NCBI RefSeq assembly: GCF_025399795.1
Contig: NZ_JAODTZ010000008.1
Coordinates: 1 to 64,000 of the forward strand
Direction of reading: 5' to 3'
DNA: 64,000 bases
DNA from: Streptomyces rhizosphaerihabitans
Lineage (GTDB): Bacteria; Actinomycetota; Actinomycetes; Streptomycetales; Streptomycetaceae
Numbering within the stretch: position 1 is the stretch's first letter; each line of letters begins with the position of its first letter. The position numbers and the translations under genes were made by a program. The notes below the pieces were generated by a model. That model saw only the letters and a program-made list of their open reading frames with translations, was not told the DNA's origin and made no database searches. Below, one piece after another: positions 1 to 8,095 of the stretch.

Positions 1-379
1 CGACACCGGCGGAGGGGCGCACCCTCCGGCGCCGCGCCGGGGGCGCTCCCGTGCCGTAACCCACCAGCACGTTCCCGGAGCCCTCGTCGCTCTGGTCGTC
101 CTTGTCGAGCTCGCTGTCCTCGCCCCCGGCCGGGGCGCCCACGGCGACGGTCAGCAGGGGTGCCCCCACGGGCAGTTCCGTGCCTTCCTCACCGAAGCGG
201 GCGGTGACCACGCCGCCGTAAGGACAGGGGACCTCCACCATCGCCTTGGCCGTCTCGACCTCGACGACGAGCTGGTCGACGGCGACGACATCGCCGACCT
301 CCACCAGCCAGCGGACGATCTCCGCCTCGGTGAGTCCCTCCCCGAGGTCGGGGAGCTTGAACTCCAGCACTTGTGCCAT
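1..379 (-). CDS. bkdC: E2 acyltransferase of 2-oxoacid dehydrogenase (partial)
   Basis: This is the first 126 codons of the dihydrolipoamide acyltransferase (E2) core; the gene runs off the left edge. E2 passes the acyl group from E1 to CoA on a swinging lipoyl arm. The visible part is one lipoyl domain (about residues 3-78) with the lipoylated lysine in ETAKAM (Lys45), then the start of a flexible linker; the subunit-binding and catalytic domains lie outside. The ATG (377-379) shares one base with the E1 beta stop in the string TGATG, so it is translated with E1. Branched-chain specificity is inferred from the nearby Lrp-type regulator, not from residues; a pyruvate-type complex is the alternative. 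Confidence 0.85.
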   Translation of the reverse strand, partial: MAQVLEFKLPDLGEGLTEAEIVRWLVEVGDVVAVDQLVVEVETAKAMVEVPCPYGGVVTARFGEEGTELPVGAPLLTVAVGAPAGGEDSELDKDDQSDEGSGNVLVGYGTGAPPARRRRVRPSAGV

Positions 380-1383
380 CAGCTCTGCGCCTCCCATTGC
401 AGACGCCCCACGGCGTCCAGGATCCGGTCGACGCCGGGCAGGTGGTGCCGCTCCAGCATCGGCGGCGGATACGGGATGTCGAACCCCGCGACGCGCAGCA
501 CCGGCGCCTCCAGGTGGTGGAAGCAGCGCTCCGTGACGCGGGCCGCGATCTCCCCGCCCGGTCCGCCGAACCCGCCCGACTCGTGCACGACGACCGCTCG
601 TCCGGTCCGCCGCACCGACGCCGAGACCGTTTCGTCGTCGAACGGCACCAGAGAGCGCAGGTCGACGACTTCGAGGTCCCAGCCCTCGGCCCGCGCCGCC
701 TCGGCGGCTTCGAGGCAGACGGGCACCGACGGCCCGTAGGTGATGAGCGTGGCGCTCCGGCCCGAGCGCCGCACCACCGCGCGGCCTATCGGCTCAACGG
801 CCGGCGGCTCCTCCGGGTTCCAGGAATCCTTCGACCAGTACAGCCTCTTGGGCTCCAGGAAGACGACCGGGTCGTCCGAGGCGATGGCCTCGCGCAGCAG
901 TCCGTAGGCGTCGGAGACGGTCGCGGGCATGACGACGTGGAGGCCCGGGGTCGCCATGTAGTACGCCTCGGAGGAGTCGCTGTGGTGCTCGACGCCGCCG
1001 ATGCCGCCGCCGTAGGGGACGCGGATCGTGATGGGCAGGGGCATGGCGCCCCGCGTGCGGTTGCGCATCTTCGCCACATGCGAGATCAACTGCTCGAACG
1101 CCGGGTAGGCGAACGCGTCGAACTGCATCTCCACGACAGGCCGCAGGCCGTACATGGCCATGCCGACCGCCGCGCCGAGGATGCCCGCCTCGGCGAGCGG
1201 GGTGTCCGTGCAGCGGTCGTCGCCGAATTCCTTGGCGAGCCCGTCGGTGACCCGGAAGACGCCGCCGAGGGTGCCGACGTCCTCGCCCATGACATGGACG
1301 GCCGGGTCGGCGGCCATGGCGTCGCGCAGGGCGCGCCCGAGCGCCTGCGCCATGGTGGCCGGTTTGAGGGCAACGGTGGTCAT
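379..1383 (-). CDS. bkdB: 2-oxoacid dehydrogenase E1 component, beta subunit
   Basis: This is the beta subunit of the thiamine-diphosphate-dependent E1 heterotetramer that decarboxylates branched-chain 2-oxoacids (or pyruvate) and acylates the E2 lipoyl arm. The 334-aa product has the usual family length and the conserved Pyr domain plus transketolase C-terminal domain, with recognisable blocks HVMGEDVG, RVPYGGGIGG and VVHESGGFGG. The start codon overlaps the E1 alpha stop by four bases (ATGA) and the stop overlaps the E2 start, so the three form one tightly coupled operon. In Streptomyces such E1/E2 complexes supply branched acyl-CoA primers for fatty-acid and polyketide synthesis; that role is inferred from family knowledge. 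Confidence 0.9.
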   Translation of the reverse strand: MTTVALKPATMAQALGRALRDAMAADPAVHVMGEDVGTLGGVFRVTDGLAKEFGDDRCTDTPLAEAGILGAAVGMAMYGLRPVVEMQFDAFAYPAFEQLISHVAKMRNRTRGAMPLPITIRVPYGGGIGGVEHHSDSSEAYYMATPGLHVVMPATVSDAYGLLREAIASDDPVVFLEPKRLYWSKDSWNPEEPPAVEPIGRAVVRRSGRSATLITYGPSVPVCLEAAEAARAEGWDLEVVDLRSLVPFDDETVSASVRRTGRAVVVHESGGFGGPGGEIAARVTERCFHHLEAPVLRVAGFDIPYPPPMLERHHLPGVDRILDAVGRLQWEAQS

Positions 1384-2549
1384 CGCCCGGCTCCTTCCGG
1401 GCCGTGCGGGCCCGCTCCGAGCGTGCCGTCCGCCTCGGCGTCCAGCTCCGCTCTCAGCTGGCTCTCCTGCTCAAGCAGTTGAGTAGTGGGTTGGGCATAC
1501 ACATGGGCGAACAGATCCATGGGGTCGAGCACCGGGTTCTGGTTCATGCGCTCGCGCAGGTCCGCGGCCATGACCTCGGCGTCGTCGCGCACCGCCTGCA
1601 GGGCGGACTCGTCGAGCAGACCGCGCTCGGTCAGTTCCCGCTCCACCAGCACGATGGGGTCGTGGCCGCGCCAGGTCTCGACCTCGGAGTCGCCCCGGTA
1701 GCGGGTGGCGTCGTCGGCGTTGGTGTGGGCGTCGATGCGGTACGTCACGGCCTCGACGAGCGTGGGACCGCCGCCCGCGCGCGCGTGGGCGATGGCCTCG
1801 CTCAGGACCTGGTGCACGGCCACCGCGTCGTTTCCGTCGACCAGGCGGCCCGGCATCCCGTAACCGACGGCCTTGTGGGCCAGCGACGGGGCGGCGGTCT
1901 GCTTGGCGAGCGGGACGGAGATGGCGAAGCCGTTGTTCTGCACGAGGAAGACGACCGGGGCCTGCCACACGGCGGCGAAGTTCAGCGCCTCGTGGAAGTC
2001 GCCCTCGCTGGTGCCGCCGTCGCCGACCAGGGCGAGCGCGACCACGTCGTCGCCCTTGAGGCGGGCGGCGTGCGCGAGGCCCACGGCGTGCGGGAGCTGG
2101 GTCGCGAGGGGGGTGCTCAGGGGGGCGATGCGGTGCTCGTGCGGGTCGTAGCCGGTGTGCCAGTCGCCGCGCAGCAGAGTGAGGGCCTGGACGGGGTCGA
2201 GGCCGCGGGCGACGGCGGCGAGGGTGTCGCGGTAGCTGGGGAAGAGCCAGTCGCGCTCCTCCAGTACGAGCGCGGCGGCGACCTCGCAGGCCTCCTGTCC
2301 GGTGCTGGAGGGGTACACGGCGAGACGGCCCTGCTTGGTGAGGGCGGTGGCCTGAACGTTGTAGCGGCGGCCACGCACGAGCTCCGCGTGCAGACGGCGC
2401 AGCAGGGCCGGATCGACCTGCGCGGCCGCGTCGGTGCCGAGGACGCGGTGGGGCAGCGCGTCGGGCAGCAGCGGCGCGGGGTCGGTGCGGGGCTGCCAGG
2501 CGGGCGGCGGCGTGGGCCGGTAGGCCCCTCGCTGCTCCATGACCGTCAT
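1380..2549 (-). CDS. bkdA: 2-oxoacid dehydrogenase E1 component, alpha subunit
   Basis: This is the catalytic alpha subunit of the E1 decarboxylase and binds thiamine diphosphate. The TPP motif is visible as GDGGTSEG followed about 30 residues later by QNN, within a 389-aa protein of normal length. The ATG at 2547-2549 was chosen because GAGGAGG lies seven bases upstream; the frame stays open a further 19 codons, but without a ribosome site. It is the first gene of the leftward operon and is divergent from the Lrp-type regulator. The 174-bp gap between them carries a TetR-type palindrome (2609-2622) and a perfect DnaA 9-mer (2657-2665). Confidence 0.9.
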   Translation of the reverse strand: MTVMEQRGAYRPTPPPAWQPRTDPAPLLPDALPHRVLGTDAAAQVDPALLRRLHAELVRGRRYNVQATALTKQGRLAVYPSSTGQEACEVAAALVLEERDWLFPSYRDTLAAVARGLDPVQALTLLRGDWHTGYDPHEHRIAPLSTPLATQLPHAVGLAHAARLKGDDVVALALVGDGGTSEGDFHEALNFAAVWQAPVVFLVQNNGFAISVPLAKQTAAPSLAHKAVGYGMPGRLVDGNDAVAVHQVLSEAIAHARAGGGPTLVEAVTYRIDAHTNADDATRYRGDSEVETWRGHDPIVLVERELTERGLLDESALQAVRDDAEVMAADLRERMNQNPVLDPMDLFAHVYAQPTTQLLEQESQLRAELDAEADGTLGAGPHGPEGAGR

Positions 2550-2608
2550 GACGGCACCTCCTCGTGGGAGCGGCTTCAGGCGCGTCACGGGTGTGACGCC
2601 CCTCACCT

Positions 2609-2622
2609 ACCGATTGTTCGGT
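2609..2622. promoter_or_regulatory. PaaR-like operator in bkd promoter region
   Basis: The string ACCGATTGTTCGGT has perfect 5-bp arms (ACCGA/TCGGT) around four bases. It is one mismatch from the motif ACCGNNCGNNCGGT found in the paaH/paaN and paaA promoters. It lies about 60 bp upstream of the E1 alpha start, which suggests that the bkd operon shares a TetR-family regulator with the phenylacetate genes. Confidence 0.55.
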
Positions 2623-2723
2623 CGTCGGCACATTTTGGCTACAGGCACCGCCAGGCTGTGGACAAACGGTTCTGCACAGCCTGAGATGGACGCAGTACGT
2701 CCATGGTAGGGAGGCGGGGGGAC

Positions 2724-3224
2724 ATGGCACCTGAACAAATGGCCGAGCCGCCGGAGGCCGGCCCCGTCGCGCCGCCCGCCCGTCCGCTCGACGCGATCGA
2801 CCAGGACATCCTGCACATGCTGCAGGCGGACGGCCGTGCCTCCATACGCTCCGTGGCCGAACGGGTCCATGTGTCGCGGGCCAACGCCTACGCGCGGATC
2901 AACCGCCTCATCGAGGACGGTGTGATCCGCGGCTTCGGGGCACGGGTCGACCACGAACGCGCCGGGCAGGGCACATCGGCGTACATCACCCTCAAGATCG
3001 TGCAGAACTCCTGGCGCACGGTGCGGGAGCGGCTGAGGGTGCTCCCCGGGGCCTCGCACATCGCCCTGGTGGGCGGCGATTTCGACGTACTTCTCCTGGT
3101 GCACACACCGGACAACCGGGCACTGCGCGAACTGGTGCTCACCCGCCTGCAGGCCATCCCGGAGGTACTCAGCAGCCGGACGCTGCTGGTCTTCGAGGAG
3201 GAGGACCTGGAGCCGGAGGGCTGA
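2724..3224 (+). CDS. bkdR: Lrp/AsnC-family transcriptional regulator
   Basis: This DNA-binding regulator probably controls the divergent 2-oxoacid dehydrogenase operon. In the 166-aa product the N-terminal winged helix-turn-helix is clear (about residues 20-75, LDAIDQDILHMLQADGRAS and VSRANAYARINRLIEDGVIRG). The AsnC/RAM ligand-binding domain follows, with the typical GDFDVLLLVH strand. The ATG at 2724 was preferred over the one at 2703 because a GGAGG-type purine run sits about nine bases upstream. Lrp-type BkdR proteins sense amino acids and regulate branched-chain amino-acid breakdown in actinobacteria and pseudomonads; assignment here rests on family plus position. Confidence 0.85.
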   Translation: MAPEQMAEPPEAGPVAPPARPLDAIDQDILHMLQADGRASIRSVAERVHVSRANAYARINRLIEDGVIRGFGARVDHERAGQGTSAYITLKIVQNSWRTVRERLRVLPGASHIALVGGDFDVLLLVHTPDNRALRELVLTRLQAIPEVLSSRTLLVFEEEDLEPEG

Positions 3225-3365
3225 TGGCGCCCGGGCCCGGGCCGACGGCTCGTGCCCGACCCACCCCCGGGCTCGCGGGACCTCACGACTCGTGCGCCCG
3301 GCACCGCCGGACCTTCCAGGCCTCGCGGCTCCGCCCCGGAGCCGGCACCGCCGGACTCCCGGGCC

Positions 3366-3956
3366 TCACGACTCCTGCCGGAGCCCTCCGAAGACCAGCA
3401 CCACCACGGCGTCGGCCACTTCCCGCGCGCCCATGCCCCGCGCGTCGGGGCGGTACCACTCCACGAGCGAGTTGATCATTCCGAAGACCAGCCGGGTCGC
3501 GAGCCGGACCTCCACGTCACCGCGTACGTCCCCGTCGGCGGCAGCGGCCTTCAGGAGCTCGGCGACCCTGTGGTCGAAGTCGCGGCGCCGCTCCAGGGCC
3601 CACCGCTCGGTGGCCGTGTTGCCGCGCACCCGCAGCAGCAGCGTCACGTAGGGCAGCTCGGACGTCAGTACCTCGACCATGCGCCGTACGACGTACTCCA
3701 GGCGCTCCACGGCACGCCCCACGCACGCGTGCTCCTCGTCGAGGATCTCGAAGAGGCCGTCCAGCGCCCGGCTCACCGCGCGCCGCAGCAGTTCCTCCTT
3801 GCCCGCGACATGGTGGTAGATCGACGACTTGGAGATGCCGGCCGCCTTGGAGAGGTGCTCCATGGAGGTGCCGTCGTAGCCGCGGTCGTTGAAGACCTGC
3901 ACGGCGACGGACAGCAGCGTCTCGGGGGTGTACGTGTCCCGCTTGGCGGTGGTCAC
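3366..3956 (-). CDS. paaR: TetR-family repressor, PaaR-like
   Basis: The 196-aa product is a TetR-family regulator: the N-terminal HTH spans roughly residues 12-58 (VAVQVFNDRGYDGTSMEHL, AAGISKSSIYHHVAGKEEL), followed by an all-helical ligand domain. The GTG start (3954-3956) overlaps the stop of the hydroxyacyl-CoA dehydrogenase gene by four bases (GTGA), so it is the second gene of that operon and autoregulated if the operator at 5524-5537 is its site. The palindromes in the paa promoters fit the core of the motif I recall for C. glutamicum PaaR, whose ligand is phenylacetyl-CoA. The symbol is therefore assigned by context and operator, not by direct comparison. Confidence 0.75.
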   Translation of the reverse strand: MTTAKRDTYTPETLLSVAVQVFNDRGYDGTSMEHLSKAAGISKSSIYHHVAGKEELLRRAVSRALDGLFEILDEEHACVGRAVERLEYVVRRMVEVLTSELPYVTLLLRVRGNTATERWALERRRDFDHRVAELLKAAAADGDVRGDVEVRLATRLVFGMINSLVEWYRPDARGMGAREVADAVVVLVFGGLRQES

Positions 3957-5467
3957 TGGGTGCCCTCCCGCTTCTCGTTGGCGTACGCGTGGCGGTAGAG
4001 CGCCAGCGACGGGGCGTAGCGCCCGGAGGGGTCGCGTACGTGCAGTTCGTCCAGGACGTCGTAGGACCAGTTCGTGCCGAGCCTGCGGTTCCACTCGAAG
4101 GGGCCCAGGGGGTAGTTGACGCCGAGGCGCATCGCGGTGTCGATGTCCTCCTCGGTGGCCACGCCCTTGGCGACCGCGTCGTGCGCGAGGTCGACGATCC
4201 GGGCCACCGTGCGGGCGACGATCATGCCGGGGCAGTCCCCGATGACGCTGACGTCCTTGCCCAGCGCCTGGAAGAGGCCGATGGCCTCGGAGAGCGTCTG
4301 GGGAGCGGTGTCCTGGGACGCCGACAGGGCGATCCGGGTGGCCCTGCGGTAGTCGAGCGCGAGGTCGAAGTAGACGACGTCGCGGAACTCGACCGAGGTC
4401 TGGCCGTCGGCGAGGACCAGCTGGCCGCCACTCGGCAGCACCAGGCGGGTGCCGTGGTCCTCCTCGTCCTCCCGGACCTGGATGCCCGCTTCGCGGATCA
4501 GGCCGAGGACATCGGCAGCGGGGCCCAGGTCTCCCTCGGCGACGACGTAGGCGGGCGGCTGCGCCTTCTCCGCGGTGTGCGGCTCGGACCGCTCGGCACC
4601 GTCCCCGTAGTCGTACCAGCCGTGCCCCGTCTTGCGTCCGAGCCGGCCCGACTCGACGAGCCGTCGCTGGGCGAGCGAGGGCGTGAAGCGCACGTCCTGG
4701 AAGAAGGCCTGCCACACGGAGTGCGTGACGGACTCGTTGACGTCCTGGCCGATCAGGTCGGTGAGCTCGAAGGCGCCCATCCGGAAACCGCCGCACTCGC
4801 GCAGGACCGCGTCGATGGTGGCGGGGTCGGCGGCCTGGGACTCGTGGACCGCGAAGGCCTCCGCGTAGAAGGGCCGCGCGATGCGGTTGACGATGAAGCC
4901 GGGCGTGTCCGCACAAGCGACGGGCGTCTTGCCCCAGGCGCGGGCCGTCTCGTACGCGCGTGTGGCCGAGGTGACGTCGGTCGCGAACCCGGAGACGACC
5001 TCCACGAGAGGCAGCAGCGGCGCCGGGTTGAAGAAATGCAGCCCGACGAGGCGGCCCGGGTTGCGCAGGGCGCCGCCGATGGCCGTGACGGACAGCGAGG
5101 AGGTGTTGGTGGCCAGCAGGCAGTCGTCCCCGACGATGTCTTCGAGATCGCTGAACAGCCGCTGCTTGACGTCGAGTTGTTCGAGTACCGCCTCGACGAC
5201 GAGCACGCAGTCCGCGAGGTCGGTGAGGCGCTCGGCAGGCTGGAGCCGGGCGCGCGCGGCATCCCGGTCGGCGCCGGCGAGCCGGTCCTTCGCGACGAGC
5301 CGGTCGAGACGGGCGCCGATCGCTTCGGCCGCCGCCGCGGCACGCCCGGGAGCCGCGTCGTAGAGCCGCACGGGGTGGCCCGCCACCAGCGCGACCTGGG
5401 CGATGCCCTGGCCCATGGTGCCGGTTCCGACGACTGCCACGGGGCTGCTGAGGTCGAGTGCTGTCAT
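3953..5467 (-). CDS. paaH: 3-hydroxyacyl-CoA dehydrogenase, PaaH-type
   Basis: This enzyme oxidises 3-hydroxyacyl-CoA with NAD; in the phenylacetate pathway the substrate is 3-hydroxyadipyl-CoA. The 504-aa protein has an N-terminal Rossmann domain with VVGTGTMGQGIAQVA (residues about 10-25) and the block LFSDLEDIVGDDCLLATNTS, then two C-terminal 3HCDH helical domains, an arrangement and length typical of PaaH rather than the short 280-aa butyryl type. It is divergent from paaN across 148 bp that hold a palindromic operator, and is followed by the TetR regulator in the same operon. A general beta-oxidation role cannot be excluded. Confidence 0.82.
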   Translation of the reverse strand: MTALDLSSPVAVVGTGTMGQGIAQVALVAGHPVRLYDAAPGRAAAAAEAIGARLDRLVAKDRLAGADRDAARARLQPAERLTDLADCVLVVEAVLEQLDVKQRLFSDLEDIVGDDCLLATNTSSLSVTAIGGALRNPGRLVGLHFFNPAPLLPLVEVVSGFATDVTSATRAYETARAWGKTPVACADTPGFIVNRIARPFYAEAFAVHESQAADPATIDAVLRECGGFRMGAFELTDLIGQDVNESVTHSVWQAFFQDVRFTPSLAQRRLVESGRLGRKTGHGWYDYGDGAERSEPHTAEKAQPPAYVVAEGDLGPAADVLGLIREAGIQVREDEEDHGTRLVLPSGGQLVLADGQTSVEFRDVVYFDLALDYRRATRIALSASQDTAPQTLSEAIGLFQALGKDVSVIGDCPGMIVARTVARIVDLAHDAVAKGVATEEDIDTAMRLGVNYPLGPFEWNRRLGTNWSYDVLDELHVRDPSGRYAPSLALYRHAYANEKREGTQ

Positions 5468-5515
5468 GTGCGCGATCCTCCCGCACGGCGTTTTCCACAG
5501 ATGCGGCGGACCCCC

Positions 5516-5543
5516 TTGTCCCGACCGATCGTTCGGTTACTCT
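5516..5543 (+). promoter_or_regulatory. paaN promoter with PaaR-like operator in spacer
   Basis: A -35-like TTGTCC (5516-5521) and a -10-like TACTCT (5538-5543) are 16 bp apart. The palindrome ACCGATCGTTCGGT (5524-5537) fills that spacer almost exactly, the classic geometry for repression. It matches ACCGNNCGNNCGGT with no mismatch and could also block the divergent paaH-paaR promoter. Confidence 0.6.
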
Positions 5544-5615
5544 AACCCTGACTGTCCATTCCTGCCCAGCTCGCGAGCTCGACGAGGAGCTCTTGAGACG
5601 AGGAGTTGGTCCTTG

Positions 5616-7328
5616 ATGGCCGCCGAACTCACCGCGCACCAGTTGATCGCCCAGCACCGGTCCACCCTGGATCAGGCGCTGGAAGTGATCCGCACGCGCG
5701 CGTACTGGTCCCCGCATCCCGAGCATCCCAAGGCGTACGGCGAGAACGGCAGCCTGGGCATGGCCGAGGGCAAAGCCGCCTTCGACGCGCTCCTGGGCAC
5801 CCGCATCGACCTGGGCCAGCCCGGCACGGACGACTGGGTCGGCGGCGAGGTGTCGCCGTACGGAATCGAGCTGGGCGTCACCTACCCGCACGCGGACATC
5901 GACGCCCTGCTGCCCGCCATGCGCGCGGGGCAGCGCGCCTGGCGCGACGCGGGCGCGGAGATCCGCGCCGTGGTCTGTCTGGAGATCCTCAAGCGGATCA
6001 GCGACCGCACCCACGAGTTCGCGCACGCGGTCATGCACACCAGCGGCCAGGCCTTCATGATGGCGTTCCAGGCGGGCGGCCCGCACGCTCAGGACCGCGG
6101 CCTGGAAGCGGTGGCGTACGCGTACGTGGAGCAGGTCCGCACCCCCGACACCGCGGAGTGGAGCAAGCCCCAGGGCAAGCGCGACCCGCTCGCGCTGACC
6201 AAGCAGTTCACGCCCGTCCCGCGCGGCATCGCGCTGATGATCGGCTGCAACACCTTCCCGACGTGGAACGGCTATCCGGGCCTGTTCGCCTCCCTGGCCA
6301 CCGGCAACGCGGTCCTGGTCAAGCCCCACCCGCGCGCGGTGCTGCCGCTCGCGCTGACCGTGCAGGTCGCGCGCCAGGTGCTCGCCGAGGCGGGCTTCGA
6401 CCCGAACCTGGTGGCGCTGGCCGCCGAGCGTCCCGGCGAGGGCATCGCGAAGACGCTGGCCACCCGCCCCGAGATCCGGATCATCGACTACACCGGCTCC
6501 ACCGCCTTCGGCGACTGGCTGGAGACCAACGCCCGCCAGGCGCAGGTCTACACGGAGAAGGCCGGCGTCAACACGGTGATCGTGGAGTCGACCGGCGACT
6601 ACAAGGGGATGCTGTCCAACCTGGCGTTCTCCCTGTCGCTCTACAGCGGCCAGATGTGCACCACCCCGCAGAACCTGCTGATCCCCCGGGACGGCGTCTC
6701 CACGGACGAGGGCCACAAGTCCTACGACGAGGTGGTCGCCGACCTCGCGAAGTCGGTCGGCGGACTCCTCGGTGACGACGCCCGCGCGAACGCGCTGCTC
6801 GGCGCCATCGTGAACCCGGATGTGAAGGCCCGCCTGGAGGCAGCCGCCGGACTCGGCGAAGTCGCCCTGCCCTCACGGCAGATCGACAACCCGGAGTTCC
6901 CGGGTGCCGTCGTGCGCTCGCCGGTGATCGTGAAGCTCGACGGCGCGCGCAAGTACTGGGAGAACGCCGAGAACGCCGACGAGGCCGCCTACATGAGCGA
7001 GTGCTTCGGGCCGGTCTCCTTCACCGTCGCGGTCGACTCGGCGGCGGACGCCGTGGAACTGCTGCGCCGCACCATCAGGGACAAGGGCGCCATGACCGTC
7101 GGCGCGTACACCACCGACGAGGCGTTCGAGAGCGAGGTGCGGGAGGCCTGCCTGGAGGAGTGCGCCCAGCTCTCCCTGAACCTCACGGGCGGGGTCTACG
7201 TCAACCAGACGGCCGCGTTCTCGGACTTCCACGGCTCGGGCGGCAACGGCGCGGCCAACGCGGCACTGTGCGACGGAGCGTTCGTGGCGAACCGCTTCCG
7301 GGTGGTCGAGGTGCGCCGGGAGGCGTGA
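5616..7328 (+). CDS. paaN: Phenylacetate degradation protein PaaN, aldehyde dehydrogenase type
   Basis: This is an aldehyde dehydrogenase-superfamily protein of the phenylacetate pathway, acting on the ring-opened CoA semialdehyde. The 570-aa product carries the ALDH fold with the catalytic cysteine in SGQMCTTPQN and the conserved blocks IDYTGSTAFG and LTGGVYVNQTAAFSDFHGSG. It lacks the C-terminal MaoC hydratase domain of Proteobacterial PaaZ, so it resembles the shorter actinobacterial PaaN2 form (TIGR02288-like). The ATG at 5616 was chosen because AGGAG lies ten bases upstream; the frame is open from 5403 but crosses the operator. It is a single-gene unit divergent from paaH-paaR. Confidence 0.88.
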   Translation: MAAELTAHQLIAQHRSTLDQALEVIRTRAYWSPHPEHPKAYGENGSLGMAEGKAAFDALLGTRIDLGQPGTDDWVGGEVSPYGIELGVTYPHADIDALLPAMRAGQRAWRDAGAEIRAVVCLEILKRISDRTHEFAHAVMHTSGQAFMMAFQAGGPHAQDRGLEAVAYAYVEQVRTPDTAEWSKPQGKRDPLALTKQFTPVPRGIALMIGCNTFPTWNGYPGLFASLATGNAVLVKPHPRAVLPLALTVQVARQVLAEAGFDPNLVALAAERPGEGIAKTLATRPEIRIIDYTGSTAFGDWLETNARQAQVYTEKAGVNTVIVESTGDYKGMLSNLAFSLSLYSGQMCTTPQNLLIPRDGVSTDEGHKSYDEVVADLAKSVGGLLGDDARANALLGAIVNPDVKARLEAAAGLGEVALPSRQIDNPEFPGAVVRSPVIVKLDGARKYWENAENADEAAYMSECFGPVSFTVAVDSAADAVELLRRTIRDKGAMTVGAYTTDEAFESEVREACLEECAQLSLNLTGGVYVNQTAAFSDFHGSGGNGAANAALCDGAFVANRFRVVEVRREA

Positions 7329-7345
7329 GACCGGGGGCGTGAGCC

Positions 7346-8095
7346 CTACGCAGGTGCGCCCCCGGTGGCGCTCCAGTGGAACAGCGTCATGGCCACACTG
7401 GTCGCGAGGTTGTAGCTGGAGACCTGGGGGCGCATCGGCAGCGACACCAAGTGGTCGGCCCGGGCCCGTAGTTCGGCGGACAGACCGCTGCGTTCCGAGC
7501 CGAAGGCGAGCAGGGCGTCGTCGGGGAGCTTCGACCCGCGGATGTCCTCGCCCTCCGGGTCGAGCGCGAACACCGGGCCCGGCGGCAGTTCGTCCACCGT
7601 CAGGCGCTCCACGGCGGTCGCGAAGTGCAGACCGGCCCCACCACGGACGACCGTGGGATGCCAGGGGTCGAGCGTGCCCGTCGTGACCACTCCGGTCGCG
7701 CCGAAGCCCGCGGCGAGACGGATCACGGCGCCCGCGTTGCCCAGGTTGCGCGGATTGTCGAGGACGACGACAGGCGTGGTGCGGGGCGTGCCGGCCAGCG
7801 TCTCCAGGTTGGCGGCGCGGGAGGGACGTACGGCGAGAGCGGCCACCGAGGTGGGGTGCGGACGCGGCACGAGAGCCGCGAACGTCGCCTCCGGGACCTC
7901 GGTCAGGAGCTCGCCGAGAACGGCGCGTACGTCGGGGGCGAGTTCGTCGGCCAGTTCGAGGACCGCCCGGCGGTCGGTCGTGACGGCGACCGGGACGCGC
8001 GCCCCGAAGCGAACCGCGTGCTTGAGGGCGTGGAAGCCGTCGAGCAGGACGGAGTCGTCGGCGAGCTTGCGCCAGGCACGTACCGGGTCGTTCAT
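7346..8095 (-). CDS. SpoU/TrmH-family RNA 2'-O-methyltransferase
   Basis: This is a SPOUT-class RNA methyltransferase that transfers a methyl group from S-adenosylmethionine to a ribose 2'-OH in tRNA or rRNA. The 249-aa protein shows motif 1 (DNPRNLGNAGAVIRLAAGFG), motif 2 (LAFGSERSGLS) and motif 3 (VSSYNLATSVAMTLFHW), with a short N-terminal substrate-binding domain. The target RNA cannot be told from sequence. Its ATG overlaps the stop of the HTTM gene by four bases, making it the last gene of a three-gene leftward operon. The gap to paaN is only 17 bp, so the two are convergent with almost no spacer. Confidence 0.88.
   Translation of the reverse strand: MNDPVRAWRKLADDSVLLDGFHALKHAVRFGARVPVAVTTDRRAVLELADELAPDVRAVLGELLTEVPEATFAALVPRPHPTSVAALAVRPSRAANLETLAGTPRTTPVVVLDNPRNLGNAGAVIRLAAGFGATGVVTTGTLDPWHPTVVRGGAGLHFATAVERLTVDELPPGPVFALDPEGEDIRGSKLPDDALLAFGSERSGLSAELRARADHLVSLPMRPQVSSYNLATSVAMTLFHWSATGGAPA

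Noticed and set aside
3366..6716. A 1,116-codon leftward open frame through paaH and into paaN
   Set aside because: Only the last 196 codons (the TetR gene) have protein character. The rest is an Arg/Gly/Ala-rich shadow of paaH and paaN caused by high GC.
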